A DNA stretch of 64,000 nucleotides from Marinobacter salexigens (GTDB lineage Bacteria; Pseudomonadota; Gammaproteobacteria; Pseudomonadales; Oleiphilaceae): the NCBI RefSeq assembly GCF_018860765.1, contig NZ_JAHKPV010000019.1, forward strand, positions 186,001 to 250,000, given 5' to 3'. Each line of letters opens with the position of its first letter. The first letter of the stretch is position 1. The position numbers and the translations under genes are program-made. This document shows, in pieces, positions 30,623 to 39,420 of this stretch. The notes under the pieces were generated by a model. That model ran no database searches, had not been told where the DNA came from, and worked only from the letters and a program-made list of their open reading frames with translations.

Positions 30623-31564
30623 ATGCATAGCCTTCTAAGCCAGCAACGCTGCACAAAATCAACGAGTTATAGCAGACAGCAAGTCCTTATTGTCGACGAT
30701 CAACCTCTGAGCCTTGCCTTTGCGTCTGCAGAGATCGAGGATATTTGCAATCCAATACAAGCGCATAGCGGAGAGCAGGCGCTTCAGCTAGCCGCGAGCG
30801 AACAACCAGACCTGATCCTTCTGGATGTGCATATGCCAGACATTAGCGGGTTTGAGGTCTGTCGCCGCCTAAAACAGAACCCTAAGACAGCCCACATCGC
30901 CGTGATATTTCTGACGATTCTGGATGAAGAAGTTAACGAAGAGCAAGGGCTGAGCCTCGGGGCTATAGACTACATAGCAAAACCCTTTAGCCCCGCCATT
31001 CTAAGGGCTCGGGTACGCAACCATCTACTCATCCAGCGACAACGCATGCAACTGCAGCGACTGGCTCAGTTTGATGGCCTCACAGGACTTGCTAACCGAC
31101 GCAGCTTTGATCAGGCTTTGAATGCGGAATGGCAGCGCCTTACCAAGCTCCAAGAACCACTCGGTCTAATAATGCTTGACGTTGATGCGTTTAAGCCCTT
31201 CAACGACCACTACGGCCATCAAGCGGGCGATCAAGTTCTCGAACAGGTTGCCAACGCAATCAATCTGCAGATGCAGCGGAAACATGATCTTGCCAGCCGA
31301 TATGGCGGTGAAGAATTCGCGTGTATTCTGCCTCACACCGATAAAAAAGGTGTCTGCAGCATCGCTGAAGGTATCCGTGCTGCTGTATACGGCCTCCATA
31401 TCCCCCATCGAACGTCCACAGTCGCTCCTTGGCTTACCGTAAGCATTGGCGCGACAAGTATAACGCCAGATACCGAAAGCAGTCTTGAAAGTTTAATCGC
31501 GGTAGCCGACCAGTGTTTGTATGAAGCAAAAAACAAAGGGCGTAATCAGGTTACGGTGAAATAA
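30623..31564 (+). CDS. Response-regulator diguanylate cyclase (REC-GGDEF)
   Basis: Makes cyclic-di-GMP in response to phosphorylation. 313 residues: receiver domain (about 20-135; Asp in LILLDVHMPDISG, Lys in IAKPFS) and GGDEF domain (about 150-313) with an active GGEEF signature near residue 228 (ASRYGGEEFACILP). An RKHD sequence five residues before GGEEF matches the inhibitory I-site RxxD. It is third in a row with the binding protein and hybrid kinase, which together look like a ligand-to-cyclic-di-GMP relay. Its end overlaps the convergent 7TM kinase gene by 14 bases. PleD/WspR-like proteins share the arrangement. Confidence 0.93.
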   Translation: MHSLLSQQRCTKSTSYSRQQVLIVDDQPLSLAFASAEIEDICNPIQAHSGEQALQLAASEQPDLILLDVHMPDISGFEVCRRLKQNPKTAHIAVIFLTILDEEVNEEQGLSLGAIDYIAKPFSPAILRARVRNHLLIQRQRMQLQRLAQFDGLTGLANRRSFDQALNAEWQRLTKLQEPLGLIMLDVDAFKPFNDHYGHQAGDQVLEQVANAINLQMQRKHDLASRYGGEEFACILPHTDKKGVCSIAEGIRAAVYGLHIPHRTSTVAPWLTVSIGATSITPDTESSLESLIAVADQCLYEAKNKGRNQVTVK

Positions 31565-33434
31565 GAGACGAATGGATTGGGCAGACCTGATCTATGCAGG
31601 ATAATAGATCCTCTGTACTAGACGGCTTAAGCAATACAGCATCGAAAGACAAGTCTTGCATATCGGGCCGAGAGCGTGCAGGAGAAGCCGAATAGAGTAA
31701 TACCGGTAACTTGGGACGGAGACGACGAACTTCCCTCAGTAAATCCCAACCATCTGCACTTGGCATAAACTGATCAGTAATAATCAAATCAACCTGTGTA
31801 TCTCTCAGGCCGGCTATAGCTTCTTCCACATTAGCTGCCAACGTCACCTCAAAGCCATAACCTGAAAAAAGATCACCGAGAAACATTCGAGGTAACGCCA
31901 CATCATCGACTATCATAAGGCTACGCCCGCCGCCATCAGTCGTGTCGACATGACTCTCCACAAACACTGAGTCCATCTCTTCTTCCGAAGCGTCATTCAG
32001 CCATAGCACGAAACTAAATTTACAGCCCCCCTCCTCATTCTTCTCAAACTTCAGGTGAGACCCCATCTGCGCCAGCAAGTTTTTAACGATCGACAAACCA
32101 AGCCCAACACCTTCTACACTCTCTACATTACTGCCACGCTGAAATGGCATCAGTATTCTGTCACTCGCCCCCTCTGGCAACCCTATTCCGTTATCTACAA
32201 CTGAAAACTGTATGCAAAACTCCCGCCCTTGGCTTCCGATAGTTTCAACATTCAGATCAATTGAACCCTCTTTTGTGAACTTGGCTGCGTTATTCAACAG
32301 GTTGATCAAAACCCGCCGGAGTTGACGGAAATCGGCGTTGACCAGCCTAGGCAACCCCTCCGCAAAGGAGCAGTTCAACCGGTTGCGCTGACGTGAAGCG
32401 AGGTAGCCCCCTTCATCTTCAATCTCTCTCAAAAAACCGAACAGATATCCGGGCGCCAGGCTAAGTTCAATCTGACTCAACTCAGTTTTGGAGAACTCGA
32501 GGAGGTCGTCAATGAACTCAATTTGTTGAAGAGCGATGCGTTCAATTTTGTTGAGATATTCAGGAATCAGCTGAGCTTTCACTTGACGCACATTACTAAT
32601 GATACGGTTGAGCGGGCTCCTAAGGTCATGACTAACTCGCGCCAGCAGCGTGCTTCGAGCATGTAGCGCTTCGCGTAATTGCCGAGTGCGTAAATCAACC
32701 TGTTTCTCAAGCCGTTCACTCTCCACACGCTGCAGAAAGGACACCTCGGCAAGGGCATCTCTCTTTTGCTGTAGTGAACGGACAATGCCAAAAATCAGCG
32801 TACTTATGACGACGACACTCAGAGCAAAAACAGACTCCCTTGGATGTTCCGCACTATAATGCCAGAGACTTTCCCCGGTTTGCTGCCATGACCACCAGCC
32901 AATCTGAACCAGCACCAGACCTCCGGGCAGCCATGCAAGCTTGCCAAGCTTAATCCCCCGGTAAAAGGCGAACAACGGTAAAGCCATCACCAGAGGGTAA
33001 TGTCCAATCATGAAAAAGGAATACAAACCGGAACTCGATACGGGATCTACAAAAGCGCCTGCCAAAAGCCCTATAGAACCAATGAAGGCATAGACGCAAA
33101 ATACGAGACTCATCCATGAACCCCAAAAGCGCACCTGAAAAAGTGAATAACAATAGGCGTAAAAAAATACTGCGAAAGCCGCTGACAGTAGTCCGATCAG
33201 CTCGCTAGTCCAAGGCAACAGCGATGGTAAATAGAGCAAATAACCGGCTACTACAAGGGACATTAACGAGTAAAAAAATAGAGCCAAACAACTAAGCGAC
33301 AGCAGGTAAAATTGCGTAATTATGCTAATCACCAAGCCCATGCCAACAAGAAGTAAGATGGCACCAAGGAGGGCCCCCTCAGCGAGACCGCTGGATGCCA
33401 CATTGTGAACGACCCCTATCTCATCCCACAGCAT
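31551..33434 (-). CDS. 7TM hybrid histidine kinase
   Basis: 627-residue inner-membrane kinase. About seven hydrophobic segments fill residues 20-235 (7TM-DISM-like, but without the usual N-terminal extracellular domain), then a short coiled region, HisKA with the histidine in ARVSHDLRSPLNRI near 280, a HATPase (NNAAKF, DNGIGLPEG, GVGLGLSIVKN; about 375-490) and a C-terminal receiver (about 505-620; Asp in LIITDQFMPSADG). It is followed, in the opposite direction to the cyclase, by no partner downstream; the REC-AraC gene at 33663-34463 lies upstream on the same strand and is a plausible partner. The signal is unknown; 7TM kinases often sense membrane or carbohydrate-derived cues. Confidence 0.87.
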   Translation of the reverse strand: MLWDEIGVVHNVASSGLAEGALLGAILLLVGMGLVISIITQFYLLSLSCLALFFYSLMSLVVAGYLLYLPSLLPWTSELIGLLSAAFAVFFYAYCYSLFQVRFWGSWMSLVFCVYAFIGSIGLLAGAFVDPVSSSGLYSFFMIGHYPLVMALPLFAFYRGIKLGKLAWLPGGLVLVQIGWWSWQQTGESLWHYSAEHPRESVFALSVVVISTLIFGIVRSLQQKRDALAEVSFLQRVESERLEKQVDLRTRQLREALHARSTLLARVSHDLRSPLNRIISNVRQVKAQLIPEYLNKIERIALQQIEFIDDLLEFSKTELSQIELSLAPGYLFGFLREIEDEGGYLASRQRNRLNCSFAEGLPRLVNADFRQLRRVLINLLNNAAKFTKEGSIDLNVETIGSQGREFCIQFSVVDNGIGLPEGASDRILMPFQRGSNVESVEGVGLGLSIVKNLLAQMGSHLKFEKNEEGGCKFSFVLWLNDASEEEMDSVFVESHVDTTDGGGRSLMIVDDVALPRMFLGDLFSGYGFEVTLAANVEEAIAGLRDTQVDLIITDQFMPSADGWDLLREVRRLRPKLPVLLYSASPARSRPDMQDLSFDAVLLKPSSTEDLLSCIDQVCPIHSSLISP

Positions 33435-33662
33435 TGGTTCAACCCACCTTGAGCTTTAACTGACAACACTTACCAAAACCTGCATCTGATCATGAGCGCC
33501 AAGTAACCAACGCTCGCAAATAGAGCCTCCGCTATTTATCATCTCAAAGCAAAGTCATTCCCAGCCGAAGTACAAGGCTTCAGCGTTTCCTGCACAGACA
33601 GCGATATAGAATAAACGGCAAGTGAAACGGTCAGGCTTGCCATTAGGTATCGATATACCAGT

Positions 33663-34463
33663 TCAGCTGCCCTTAGCCTGCTGACGAAACTGGGTCGGTG
33701 TCATACCTACGCCATTGCGAAAAGCCGTCGTAAAGTTGCAAGCACTGCCAAAACCGAGCCACTCAGAAATGTCTTGTACACTCAGGTTGCTATCACTCAG
33801 CAGCTCCTGACCTTTTCGCAAGCGTACTTCTCGGATATACGCAAATACTGTCACCCCCATATGCTCACGAAACAACTTAGATAGGCGTTTATCATGAGTT
33901 CCTACACTACGCGCGATCTCTTGTAGCGACGGAAGCTCTCTTAGGTTCTGCGAAATGTAGCGCACTACCGCCCTCAGCAGGAGCTCGTCCTCACTTGTAG
34001 TCGCCAGCACAGGCTCGCCAAGTTCCGACGTATCTCGATGCTGTAGCTGGAGATGGATTCGCATACGCGCCAGCACTTCCAAGGGTTCGTAAGGTTTGAG
34101 AATGTAATCAACGCCCCCCATTTGAAGCCCTTCCAAGCGATGATCCAACGACCCTGCTGAAGTAAGAAAAATAACAGGTGTAACCCGCGCTGCGTCAGAC
34201 TCGCGCAGTAAACGGCAAAAAGTAAAGCCATCCATGTGGGGCATTTGGACATCCAACAAGATCAGGTCGGGTTGCAATAGAAGTGCTCGTTGAAAACCTT
34301 GACGGGCATCATGAGCTAGAGAAATTCGCCACCCCTGATCGTTCATTGCCGACACCACAGAGCGGACATCATCGGGCGAATCATCAACCACTAAAATGTG
34401 TGGTCTGGACATCTTATCAATGGATGGAACATGCTCACCAAATGCCGCTCTGGTGTTATCCAT
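33663..34463 (-). CDS. Response regulator with AraC-type output (REC-AraC)
   Basis: 266-residue DNA-binding response regulator: receiver (about 22-140; Asp in LILLDVQMPHMDG, Lys in ILKPYEP) and a C-terminal AraC double helix-turn-helix (about 165-262; LQEIARSVGTHDKRLSKLF, VQDISEWLGFGSACNFTTAF). An ATG at 34412 is an alternative start just before the receiver. It precedes the 7TM hybrid kinase on the same strand with a 228-bp gap, which suggests a functional pair. Targets are unknown; the neighbouring LysR gene is divergent. Confidence 0.9.
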   Translation of the reverse strand: MDNTRAAFGEHVPSIDKMSRPHILVVDDSPDDVRSVVSAMNDQGWRISLAHDARQGFQRALLLQPDLILLDVQMPHMDGFTFCRLLRESDAARVTPVIFLTSAGSLDHRLEGLQMGGVDYILKPYEPLEVLARMRIHLQLQHRDTSELGEPVLATTSEDELLLRAVVRYISQNLRELPSLQEIARSVGTHDKRLSKLFREHMGVTVFAYIREVRLRKGQELLSDSNLSVQDISEWLGFGSACNFTTAFRNGVGMTPTQFRQQAKGS

Positions 34464-34626
34464 AGACCATTTACCCTAAATCAAACTTTTTTTGGAGGTT
34501 TTCCGCGCAAGCAAAGCCTTAAACCGTGCATTCAAAAGCACCAGACATTACGCCGCAGTAACATATCACGAATATCGCAGGCATTGCTCCAGCCAAACAA
34601 TAAATTGTTATACCGAGGATAGAACG

Positions 34627-35541
34627 TTGCGCGATGCAGATTATTTTACTGAGTTGTTCTGGTTCACTTCGGTTGTGGAGCTAGGTAGCTTTTCAGCAGC
34701 CGCGGAACATATGGGTGTCGCGAAGTCTGGACTGAGTAAAAAAGTTAGGCATCTTGAAGAACGGTTGGGCGTTCAGCTGCTAAACCGCAACAACCGCAAA
34801 CTTGTTGTTACAACAATAGGTGAAGAAATCTATCGACACGCTCTTGATATGTTGGCGGCAGGTCATGCTGCACAGATTAGCGCCTCAAATACACAAAAAA
34901 AGCCGGGCGGACTTATTCGCGTAGCCATACCAACGATTCTATCGAACTGGCTATTCGACGTTATGAGCCAGTTTCAAAGCAAAAACCCAGACGTACGCTA
35001 TGAAGTTCACATCGTTGACAATGCAGTCAACACTGCCTTACTCCACGTCGATCTTTGTCTCAGCGTTCACCCTTCTCCGATAGATAGCACCGACCTCGTA
35101 GTCCGTCCACTAGCGACCTTACAACAGCAATTGCTTGCAAGTCCGAGTTTTATCCGGAGGTTGAATAATGTGACACAAATGGCAGACTTAAGAGACCAGC
35201 AACTTCTTGTCTGGGGCACCTATGGCGCCCCCAAACCTTGGGTGACAAAAAACACCACCCGAATTATTAAAAACCCCGCTGTCATGGCTCCTGATCTTTA
35301 CGCACTGAAAGAGGCTGCCAAAGCTGGACTAGGAGTTGCGTGCCTCCCATTGTTAGTATGCCGAAACGAGCTCGACAGTCGTGCGCTCATGCCCGTTTGC
35401 GAAAACGTTCTGCCCGAACCACTCCAGTTAAATAGTCTTACACCCTCAATTCGTGGCATTACGTTGACTACACGCTGCTTTATTGAAGCCATTAAGGAAA
35501 CGCTAACGGAAGCTGGAAACCAGAAAGAGGTACACAAATAA
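34627..35541 (+). CDS. LysR-family transcriptional regulator
   Basis: 304-residue LysR-type regulator with an N-terminal winged helix (about 5-65; SFSAAAEHMGVAKSGLSKKV) and an effector domain (about 90-295). I start it at TTG 34627 because GAGGAT lies just upstream, the conserved sequence begins immediately, and the resulting length is normal; an ATG at 34492 would add 45 residues of non-conserved sequence. It is not adjacent to an obvious target: the REC-AraC gene is divergent and the downstream 590 bp are non-coding. Confidence 0.82.
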   Translation: MRDADYFTELFWFTSVVELGSFSAAAEHMGVAKSGLSKKVRHLEERLGVQLLNRNNRKLVVTTIGEEIYRHALDMLAAGHAAQISASNTQKKPGGLIRVAIPTILSNWLFDVMSQFQSKNPDVRYEVHIVDNAVNTALLHVDLCLSVHPSPIDSTDLVVRPLATLQQQLLASPSFIRRLNNVTQMADLRDQQLLVWGTYGAPKPWVTKNTTRIIKNPAVMAPDLYALKEAAKAGLGVACLPLLVCRNELDSRALMPVCENVLPEPLQLNSLTPSIRGITLTTRCFIEAIKETLTEAGNQKEVHK

Positions 35542-36130
35542 GCAAGATCCACTCATTCAAACCCGGCATCCAAACTAGCCGCAACGTACATCCTTAAATC
35601 ACGGCACTGCTCTTCAAATTCACCGCGGTACTCTCCACGGCAAATCAAAGGGTCCTGAACCACCGTTCAACGCAGCCCAGTGGAGGTGCTTTCGATTGCA
35701 CGTTGTGGGCCGGTGCTGTCCTGACCAATGCGAATGTAGTAAGCAAATGGCAAAGCTTAGGTTTTCTCCAGACAGGGATAGTAGCTCCTATCTAAGGTTT
35801 CCTATACAAATATGGGATTCGCCACTCCGGTCGCAAAGCGGGCATTCGGGTTGGACTATGACACAAAGCGCACCGGTGATTTTTATGGAGCGAAGCGGCG
35901 TAAAGGGCATCCGAGTAATGCGTATTTTTACATTTTGGGCTCAAGTTCTAGTAATTTAGGTGACCATTTTTCTGGTAGTTGTAGCGCTAGACTCAAGATG
36001 GGATTGCCGGACGGTTACAGTGGGTACATCAAGTCCACGGTGACACCTCTCGCATTTTTAAAATCATTCTTCTGCCCTTTGATTGGCAAGTCGGCCGGTA
36101 GGCTACGTCGAAATGCATAAAAATCAGCGG
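35542..36130. other. Non-coding or decayed stretch after LysR
   Basis: 589 bp between a LysR gene and a convergent TetR gene. Short open frames occur (for example 35812-36120 on plus) but none has a ribosome site or recognisable protein. One plus-strand frame near 35860-36020 reads as a hydrophobic stretch interrupted by stops (FTFWAQVLVI, then IFLVVVALDS after a stop), which may be a dead membrane-protein gene. No RNA gene or terminator seen. Confidence 0.4.
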
Positions 36131-36910
36131 TTATTCTTCCGGCCGGCTTCGCCTTAAAGAAACGTCGTGATAGGAGGGTGAGGGCTGATATTCCGCCGAG
36201 TATTGAATGGCTTCCACGGTAGCGGGTGACAGGGGGGCATCTATCATGGCTGAAGTTGTTGTGATCAAATCCTCAACTCGGACCCATCCCTCATCTGATC
36301 GGAATTTGGCACCTTTCTCAGATATTATCTGTTCGAGTACGGCCATTCCGGAAAGATGCAGAGACACAGCATTCGCATAACGTTGATTGACAATAGCTGT
36401 GGGTAAGTATGGCTTGGCATCGCGGAGCGCACTCAAACACCTACGAAGACCTTTATCATGCACGCCACTGAATTTACGCCATGCAGCTCGGTCTGCACGC
36501 AATTGCACCAAAAAACGCAAATAGTAGCCAGGGCTTCTCCTATCCAGTAAGTAGTGAGCCAGCGGCAAAAGTAGGCATCGCACGACCTGTTCCGATGAAA
36601 TCAGGTGCCCCGAACTTTCTGCCTGAGCCTTGGCTAGCATATCCTGCCGCAACTGATCCATGGGCTTTGAATGTAGGTGGAGCACGGATTCGATAATCGC
36701 ATCCTGAGAACCAAAGTGATAATGAATAACTGACTCATTCTTTTGCCCCGCTTCCTCTCGAATCTGTCGCTGGGTGGCCCCCCTAATCCCATTGAGGGCA
36801 AATACTTTTTCCGCAGCTAGTGTTAATTCAAGGCGGGTACCGTTGATCGCCGGGAGTTTACTTTTACTTTGTGTGCTCTTGCTCTTGCTCTTGCTCTTAA
36901 CATCAGCCAC
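36131..36910 (-). CDS. TetR-family transcriptional regulator
   Basis: 259-residue repressor-type regulator: N-terminal TetR helix-turn-helix (about 25-75; VFALNGIRGATQRQIREEAG, then SVIHYHFGSQDAII) and a helical ligand domain. It begins at GTG (36910) with no ATG available, and its first 18 residues are a lysine/serine tract (KSKSKSKSTQSKSK) encoded partly by a hexanucleotide repeat, an unusual extension in front of the DNA-binding domain. A perfect inverted repeat 23-40 bp upstream is a likely autoregulatory operator. The neighbouring SulP gene is on the same strand across 585 bp; the target is unknown. Confidence 0.85.
   Translation of the reverse strand: MADVKSKSKSKSTQSKSKLPAINGTRLELTLAAEKVFALNGIRGATQRQIREEAGQKNESVIHYHFGSQDAIIESVLHLHSKPMDQLRQDMLAKAQAESSGHLISSEQVVRCLLLPLAHYLLDRRSPGYYLRFLVQLRADRAAWRKFSGVHDKGLRRCLSALRDAKPYLPTAIVNQRYANAVSLHLSGMAVLEQIISEKGAKFRSDEGWVRVEDLITTTSAMIDAPLSPATVEAIQYSAEYQPSPSYHDVSLRRSRPEE
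36876..36899. repeat. Hexanucleotide repeat in the TetR gene
   Basis: Four tandem copies of GCTCTT, encoding alternating Lys-Ser near the N-terminus. In-frame six-base units mean that slippage changes the length of the basic tail without breaking the gene. Confidence 0.9.
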
Positions 36911-37495
36911 TACAGTTGCCCATTTTTAAAAGTGTGGTCAATCTACCACAGCAATAATTATTGAATAGGCACAAACGCTTGCTTTATCGCATAGCGCACG
37001 AATTAGCCAAGCTTAAATCATCCCCTTACATCCGTTCATACCCGCGTGTCGATTGGTGGGACACTATGAGCAATACTGACCTAGTGATACATGGGGTCCT
37101 ATTGAGCCTTTTAAACCATTTCCATTATAACATGGTAGCACGCAGTTCAAGTCCTGCGAAGAGAAAATTAACCAAAAAACTCTCATGAAATTGGCGTTAA
37201 AGTACCATGTTGTTGTTCTGGAAGTGAATCGGTAGCTACTCAAGATGAGCTGACCAGCTAGGTATGCCCTGATTGACTTAAAGATTAGCAGCCGCCAATT
37301 GCCCAAAAAAGACATTTCTGCAGCCTTAGTAATGCCATAGCATTATAATATGCGCAGGTACAGTTAGAACACGCATAACCAAAATTTGGACTCTAAAGAG
37401 CGGGAGCGCGCAAAAGCCTAAAACTCATTCTCGGATAATGCTTTGCTCCCTGAGCTATATCCCACCTTTAGCCTTTATCTCCGAAGATTTTTATT
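36911..37495. other. Intergenic region between TetR and SulP genes
   Basis: 585 bp. It holds the inverted repeat at 36933-36950 and a perfect 12-bp AT palindrome CAATAATTATTG at 36952-36963, both close to the TetR start. The remainder has only short open frames with no ribosome site or recognisable product, and I see no RNA gene. Confidence 0.5.
36933..36950. promoter_or_regulatory. Probable TetR autoregulatory operator
   Basis: TGTGGT and ACCACA form a perfect 6-bp inverted repeat with a six-base spacer, 23 bp upstream of the TetR-family start codon. Size and position fit a TetR dimer site. Confidence 0.5.
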
Positions 37496-39163
37496 TCACA
37501 AGGAGAAAGTCTCAATAGCCTTCGAATCAGTTGCGAAAATATTTTCCTCTTTGATGTGCTGGGCCAGTCCTGTCCGTGAAAGCGCTTCCCTCAGCGGGAG
37601 CTTGGGGCCGGACAGATAGAGGGTAATGCCCCTTGCATCTAGGAAGGACCAGATATCCTGAAGCGTATCTAGGCCGGTAGAGTCGACCTGATTCAGGGAG
37701 GAGGCGGAAATTAACACTGCTCGTACGTTCGGATCGGCATCCACTCTTTTGCGAATAGCGCGTTCCAGCATTGGCGCTGTCAGATAGGTTAGGGATGCAT
37801 CCATACGAAGGCCAAGAATCCCCTCGGCAATGGGTGGCAGTTGATAAAGGCTTCTGTCACGAAACCCACCCGTTTCGTGGACACCCAGTTCAATGATTCG
37901 CGGCATGGCATGGTGATACAGAAAGGCGAGCAGAGAGGCTGCCATTCCCGCCACTATTCCCCAGTAAAGATTGGGCACGGTAAGCAGTGTCACAATCAGC
38001 GTAACGATGGCTACTGCGCCATCCTTGGGGTTCTCGCGACATAACCTGATAAGGGATCGGACATCAATCAGCCGGGTGACTGGCACGATGATAATGGAGG
38101 CAAGAATCGCGGTCGGCAGGTGATACAGGAGTTGTGTGAAGCCGAAAAGGGAGGTCAGCACCACCAGCGAGGCGATCAGGGTGGATCGGGCGGTTTTTGC
38201 GCCACTGTAGGCATTCAGCGCCGTGCGAGAAAAGGAACCGCTGACAGGAAAGGCGCCGCTGAAGCCGCTGGCCATTTTTGCCAGTCCCTGACCGATTAGC
38301 TCCTGATTTCTGTCCCAGGGCTCTCCGGTCATTCGCGACATGGTGCGACAACTCGACATCGCTTCGGTAAAGCTGATCAGGGCGATGATAGCCGCGGGCA
38401 GAAGGAGGGCCAGGTGCTGATCAATGGAAAGCGTCAAAGGCAGCGAAAGCTCGGGGAGGCCACTACCGATAGGCCCAATGACGGAACCACCGTGCCCCCC
38501 GAATCCCAGCAGGTAGCTGCCGGCAATTCCAATCAATGTCACGACCATCACAGCCGGCAAGCGTGCTGAGAATTTCCTGAGTAAGCGCAAGACCACAACG
38601 CCACTCAGGCCGAATCCGGCGGTTACCATTAGCCGGAAGGAGTCTTGTTGCCATTCGTGCCGGATCGTGGATAGCCAGCCGCCTTCGGTGCCCGTGCTGA
38701 AACCCAGCAAGGAGGGCACCTGAGAAACGATTATGATGACTGCGGCGGCGTTCACAAACCCCTGAAGAACGGCATTTGAGACGAGGTTGGCGAGGATGCC
38801 CATGCGGAAAGTGCCCATGGCAAACTGCATGAGACCGGAATAGAGGGCGAGCCATATCGCCATAACCACCCATTCCGGTGACCCAGCTTCGGCCAGGGGT
38901 TGAAGCGCTGCAAAGGTCAGCAGACTGGTCAGCGCAACAGGCCCTACCGCAAGTATCGACGATGAGCCGAACAATGCCCCGACAATGCCTGGCAGCAAGG
39001 CGGCATAGAGCCCCGTGACGGGGGGCATCCCCGCGAGTTGGGCATAAGCCAGCGCCTGGGGAATCAGTACCAGCCCAACCGTTATGCCGGCAATGGCATC
39101 TGCCCGGGCCTGCTGTTTTGTGGGCCTGGCCCACTTCAGGAAAGGAAAGAGCTTGAAGAGCAT
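37496..39163 (-). CDS. SulP-family inorganic anion transporter with STAS domain
   Basis: 555-residue inner-membrane transporter of the SulP (SLC26) family, moving sulfate, bicarbonate or another anion. Many hydrophobic segments fill residues about 20-400, starting with the family signature AGITVGLVLIPQALAYAQLAG; a C-terminal cytoplasmic STAS domain (about 430-550) contains VRAVLISASSLNQVDSTGLD. The start at 39163 gives the usual MLFKLFPFLKW beginning; in-frame ATGs at 39184 and 39202 are alternatives. No carbonic anhydrase or sulfur genes are adjacent, so the substrate cannot be assigned. Confidence 0.92.
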   Translation of the reverse strand: MLFKLFPFLKWARPTKQQARADAIAGITVGLVLIPQALAYAQLAGMPPVTGLYAALLPGIVGALFGSSSILAVGPVALTSLLTFAALQPLAEAGSPEWVVMAIWLALYSGLMQFAMGTFRMGILANLVSNAVLQGFVNAAAVIIIVSQVPSLLGFSTGTEGGWLSTIRHEWQQDSFRLMVTAGFGLSGVVVLRLLRKFSARLPAVMVVTLIGIAGSYLLGFGGHGGSVIGPIGSGLPELSLPLTLSIDQHLALLLPAAIIALISFTEAMSSCRTMSRMTGEPWDRNQELIGQGLAKMASGFSGAFPVSGSFSRTALNAYSGAKTARSTLIASLVVLTSLFGFTQLLYHLPTAILASIIIVPVTRLIDVRSLIRLCRENPKDGAVAIVTLIVTLLTVPNLYWGIVAGMAASLLAFLYHHAMPRIIELGVHETGGFRDRSLYQLPPIAEGILGLRMDASLTYLTAPMLERAIRKRVDADPNVRAVLISASSLNQVDSTGLDTLQDIWSFLDARGITLYLSGPKLPLREALSRTGLAQHIKEENIFATDSKAIETFSL

Positions 39164-39420
39164 TTTGCTTGGGGACCCCCTCATAAAAGCTCTGAGCGGC
39201 AATGTGTAACGCCTGAGTGAGAGCCACTATGGGCTCGAACATACTGCTTCTCACCTAAAGACTGACAAGATGAGCGTCTTCCTGCCCTGAAGCATGCTCA
39301 CGCTGCCTCTATCAGGAGTGGTTGCGCGATTCATAGCCAAATATTTTGCTATCGGCTTGAACCAATAATCAGACCATTGAGTTTTGCCCGAGCCCCTTAA
39401 TTCTACTTATAGTTGTATGG

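Noticed and set aside
35812-36120. 102-codon open frame after the LysR gene
   Set aside because: No ribosome site and no recognisable composition; the hydrophobic reading in another frame is broken by stops.
36961-37188. 75-codon open frame between TetR and SulP genes
   Set aside because: Starts at a weak codon without ribosome site next to operator-like palindromes; an open frame overlaps it on the opposite strand.
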